Part shown: in pieces, positions 60,001 through 64,000 of the stretch
Position numbering within the stretch: the stretch's first letter is position 1
Layout of the letters: the number at the start of each line of letters is the position of its first letter
Origin: Sphaerosporella brunnea
Lineage: Eukaryota > Ascomycota > Pezizomycetes > Pezizales > Pyronemataceae
Direction of reading: 5' to 3'
DNA: 64,000 bases
Assembly (NCBI GenBank): GCA_008704415.1
Contig: VXIS01000108.1
Span: 1-64,000, forward strand
Position numbers and translations under genes: made by a program
The notes under the pieces: generated by a model
What the model was told of the DNA's origin: nothing
What the model saw: the letters and a program-made list of their open reading frames with translations, nothing else
Databases searched by the model: none

Positions 60001-63000
60001 ATCTTCTCTCCAAACTTCTGAAGCGTAGGGAACGACTTCGCAGTAAGCTCGGGGCGGTTCAGGTAGCCGCGACCAACGAGCTTCCCAGCTGCACAAAGCT
60101 CTCCGAGAGCACCACGAGGCACTGGCTTTTCGGTGCCAGGGGCGAAGACGTAGGTTCCAACGTTATCGAACTGCGGGCCAATATTGGATGGCTTTCCATT
60201 CGCCGGTACACGGGGGTACATCGTCATACCAATCGTCACCTCCGTGGGCCCGTATCCATTGTAAATCACACCAGTCTCGCGCCAGGTATCCAAGATCTCC
60301 TGCTTCAAAGCTTCTCCACCGGTAATGAACACACCCCTGCAAAGGCTGGGGACATCCTTCGGCCTCAGCAATGCGGCCAAACTGGGCGTCAAGTCCAAGT
60401 GCGTAATCTGGAGCTTGTTGATTGTTCCGGCAAGATCCTGGAAAACGAGATCTCGGGGAGCAGAGGTGACGCAAATGCCGACGCTCCAACTCCAGAACTG
60501 CTCCAGAACGCTCACGTCGAAGTGGAAAGATGCGAACTGGAAGAATTTGGAGTCTGCATCCCAGTGTGGCGAGAAGAGCCGTTGGAAGGCATACATTGCC
60601 TGCACAGCGTTTTCGTGCGTGAGCTCACAGCCCTTGGGAGTACCAGTTGTACCGGATGTGTACAGACAATAGGAAAGGTTGCCAGGCGTGAGGTCCTTGA
60701 TGATGGGCGTCTCCGTAGAGGCAGTCTTAATCCTCTCATCACTCCCAGCAGAAACGACAGGGACCTCAACAGCGCCCTGCATTTCAGAGACATACTTGTC
60801 CATCGTGAGAACCGCGAACGCGTTCGAGTCCTGAATAATGAAAGCCTTTCGATCGATAGGGGCGCTGTAATCGATGGCGACATATGCGCACCCTGCCTTC
60901 AAAACTCCCAATATCGCAAACGAAGCCTCAGGACATTTCTCGAACGAGATACCCACAATTCCTCCGGTCGTGACTCCCTGGCTGAGCAAGAAATTGGCGA
61001 CCTTGTTACCCTCGTCGTCCAATTGTGCGTATGTCCAGGTCTTCCTAGTGATATCATCCCCTGCGATTGCGGTCACGAACTCAAAGGCAACCTTGTCAGG
61101 ACAGATCTGTCGGTGTTTTTCAACGAATTTATGCAGTAGCGTCACATCGCCGGGAATTTTATCAACCATTGCCGGTGTAATCGACAAGAGTTCGCTAGAA
61201 ATCTCCGAAAGATCCGTCGCACTTCCTTCGGGGTTCTTGAGAATATCGACCAGAGCCGCGTCAAACTGTCGGATCAGGAGCTCGGTCTGTTCCACTGGGA
61301 TAACACTATCCTTTCCAGTAGCCCGAACCAACAACTTGTTATCTTGCGAAGGCTCAATTTCGAGAGAAAATGTGTAATCAACCGAAGCCTCGTCCTCGAC
61401 CACCTCCCATGGCAACTGTGCTCCGGTACCTGCCTCCGTCTTTTGGTACACAAAGATGGAGTCAAAGAAGCTTTCTTCGGGATGACCCAGCCATCGCTGT
61501 ATCGACTTTAGCGGGGCATGCTGATGCTTCAGGGCCTGGGCGTTGCCGGCTTGGATATCAAGTGCCAGTTGTTGATTGCTCTTGTCCGCGAGGACACAGA
61601 GTGATGGAAGCGTGACCAGACAGGGAAAGACGACATCCTCCGCTGCCTGCAGGCCAGTGCGGCCAGAGAACACAACACCCACAGTGAGGGCTGTTTCTCC
61701 GGTATATGCGGAAAGTACTCGGACCCAGGCCGCCTGTCCGGCTGCGTGAAGCGAGGCACCCTGCGCTTGGCACGCGGCCTCAATATCGCAAAGGTTCCAG
61801 GTCGAACGCAATTCCTTTACGTGGAACGTCGGAGTGGTGATTCTGACAGGGCAAAGATTCGGCAAGCGGCAGATGCTGCTTCCATCCAGCTGTTTCATCC
61901 AGAACTCGCGGTCGCTGTCGATGACAGAAGCGTCGACTGTATGGGTGACAATGTCTTCCAAAACAGTGGCGAACTGTGCTCGCTTGGGCACGCTAGAGCC
62001 GTCATAGTTTTCTGCGACATCCTGGAAAATGATCCGGAGGCAGTTGGCATCGTACAATGCATGGTGGCCTGAAAAGAGGATGTAACTGTCCCCTGCCACA
62101 GTTCTGAAGAACACCAACTGCCAAGGAGGCCTATGGGGGCTCTTAAGCGCAGTTGATGCCGCATCAGCTTTCTTTTCATCGACAAAACTGCGTAAGTCTT
62201 CAACACCCTCACAACTCTGCCATGGCAGGTCAAGATGTTGCGGAGCGTAGGTCACAGCAGCGAAAGAGTGGACGCCATCCTCAATCTCGGCGAATCCGGA
62301 TCGGAGGATGTCCAGAACGACGAACACCGAGTTCCAGGCAGACTTCAGCTTCTGCTCATCGACGTCTGGACGCAGCTTGAAGAGCATATGGTTGAAGTAT
62401 AGCTTGCCCTGTGACTGAAGGAATTGTGACAACATGCCCTCCTGCACTGCCGCACAGGGGTAGATACTGGCAATTGCACTGTCGTCAATACCGAGCTCAG
62501 CCGTGACGATTGACCGCATCTTGCTCTGGAACTGTGAAATGATGGTGTTTTCCTTCCTGCCTTCATTCTTGGGCTGCTTTTTAGAGAGGATGAAAGATAG
62601 CAGTTGAATCGATGGGCGCTGTGCTAATTGTTAGCCACGTACACCTTCCTGATGACGGGTGTCTTACCTCTAAGATGTCGATCACAGACACCTGAACCCC
62701 CACACGCTTCAACTTCGACGCAACCTGGGAGGCACTGATACTGTCGAGACCAATCTCGTAAATCGTAGAAGCTCTCCGAATCTGCTCCATCGGAACCCGT
62801 GAGATCTCAGAAAAGACCTCCCGGATCTTCTGTTCCTCCTCCGTCCAAACATCTTTAGCACTATCAGCCTGATCCTGCAAAAGCGACAGGATATCCTGCG
62901 CCTGGAACAGCGCTGTCAACGCTTTCTTATCGACCTTCCCAGCAGCCGAGAGCGGGATATGGTCGATCACCAGGATAACACCAGGAACCATATACCGCGG

Positions 63001-64000
63001 CAACATCTTCGCCGCATGCTGTCGCACCGCAACAACCATGTCTTCTCCGGGAGTCTGCAAAGTCGGTGCGGAACTTCCGTGCTGCTTCCGAACCCCAAGT
63101 GCAATGAAGGACACCAGCTGCTCCTTCGCCCCAGCAGCATGCTTCAACACGATCGTAATCGCATCCACAACGTTCGCGTGCGAATCCTTCAGCACGGTAT
63201 TGATCTCATCCAGCTCGACACGCAGTCCCCGGATCTTGACCTGGTCATCCGCACGGCCAATGAACTCAAACGTGCCGTCAGCAAGCTGCCGCACAATATC
63301 GCCAGTCCTGTAAAGCAGCTCGCCACGCCACCGCATGAACCTTGACTTTGTCAACTCGGGATTGTTGTAGTATTCTCTCGCCACCTGCGAACCCCCAATA
63401 CACAGTTCTCCGCTGCCAAACACGGGGACGACGTCGGTTCCGTTCTTTGACAACACCGCGAATCGGGTAGTCTCGAACGGTCTGCCGATATTTGCGGCCT
63501 TCACGTCGCGCGAAACGTCAGTGATTGTGCAGCACATTGCCGCCTCGGTGGGGCCATAGGAGTTGACACATCTACCCTCCCAGTCGCTGACGAGCTTCTG
63601 CTGCATGGCCTCGCCGATACAGTAAAGAAGCTTCACATCGGGCAACTCCGCAGCATTGAGGGTGCTGGCAACGGTAGGCGTCAGATCCAGCATGGTGATG
63701 TTGAGGCGCTTAATAGTGGCCTCCAGCTCTCCGAGTAAATACTTTTTGTGAGCAGAACACAGCGTGAAACCATAGCTCCAGGCCATGAAGATGTCGTAGT
63801 AGCACATATCGAACGTCGTCGCCGCAAACTGTAGCAGACGCGATTCCGGCTCCCAGCGAATCCTGGACTTGGAGGCGAGGATGGTCTGTACAGCGTTGCG
63901 GTGTTCAACAGACACGGCTTTCGGAAGACCCGTCGAACCCGATGTGTAGATGCGGTATGCAAGCGCACTGGGCGACAAGCCTTCAACATTCGGCGTGGAA
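54024..64000 (-). CDS. sidC: Ferrichrome-type siderophore NRPS, 5' part beyond edge
   Basis: Five exon segments lie in the window: 64000-62668 (start missing), 62618-58113, 58063-56453, 56401-54221 and 54161-54024, about 3,250 residues in all. The introns are 49, 49, 51 and 59 nt. Module order is A (partial, from YTSGSTGLPK), T (EIGLDSISAS), C, A (YTSGTTGTPKG, GRADDQVKLRG), T (ELGLDSVSV), C, T (ELGLDSIEAI), C, T (HLGLDSISAI), C. Repeated terminal T-C units without A domains are the hallmark of SidC/NPS2/ferrichrome synthetases, which build cyclic hydroxamate siderophores such as ferricrocin from hydroxyornithine and small amino acids. The C-domain HHxxxDG sites read HHALYDA, FHAVYDG, SHALYDG and HHALYDG; the second, catalytic His is always kept. 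The last exon ends KVKVVL and restores DIEVAVRDGAVDVG, typical of the family. A 14-Ser run lies in the last C domain (54480-54521). The exact product is not deducible here. Confidence 0.9.
54480..54521. repeat. (GAA)n microsatellite encoding poly-Ser in the NRPS
   Basis: A GAA triplet run, read on the minus strand as TCT/TCC codons, makes a 14-serine linker within the final condensation domain. Its length probably varies. Confidence 0.85.

Overview
The window reads as nuclear DNA of a filamentous ascomycete (Pezizomycotina). Spliceosomal introns are short (mostly 49-76 nt), with GT-AG ends and CTAAC/CTGAC-like branch sites. It contains a Zn2Cys6 activator, a LaeA-like methyltransferase and a ferrichrome-type siderophore synthetase, and exons are GC-rich at third positions. 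I cannot resolve class or genus. No tRNA, rRNA or CRISPR locus was found.

Left part (1-25.5 kb) is gene-poor. A truncated membrane-anchored protein runs off the left edge (-). Next come a five-exon Zn2Cys6 transcription factor (1.4-4.3 kb, +) and the RNA polymerase I factor RRN11 (4.9-6.1 kb, +). Two long gene-poor tracts follow. The first (6-18 kb) holds two copies of an unrecognised non-LTR-type retroposon with target-site duplications, and a degenerate gene at about 10.1-11.0 kb with a protease-like C-G-S-P motif. A seven-exon LaeA/UMTA-type methyltransferase stands alone at 17.9-19.5 kb, followed by a second empty tract up to a divergent cyclophilin at 25.6 kb.

Middle (29.7-41 kb): BRO1/ALIX (+), a GT15 alpha-1,2-mannosyltransferase (-) with a TA-flanked MITE in its promoter, an F-box protein (+), AIM41 (-) and YIP4 (+).

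Right part (41-64 kb) is gene-dense and mostly on the minus strand. In order it holds a nitrilase-like gene broken by a small deletion, triosephosphate isomerase, the Rpl4 chaperone ACL4, the oxysterol-binding protein KES1 (with an apparent GC-AG intron), phosphoglucomutase, a peroxisomal MaoC-type hydratase ending in SKL, and a tiny glycine-rich protein (+). Last is the 3' three-quarters or so of an NRPS with module order A-T-C-A-T-C-T-C-T-C, the hallmark of SidC/NPS2 ferrichrome synthetases; its start lies beyond the right edge.

Most genes are housekeeping and show no shared pathway. The likeliest undescribed biology is the retroposon family (three copies sharing a 3' hairpin and A-rich tail, each with a clean target-site duplication) and the MITE. 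Exon models were assembled by eye from splice signals, reading-frame continuity and remembered family consensus; no alignment or search was run.
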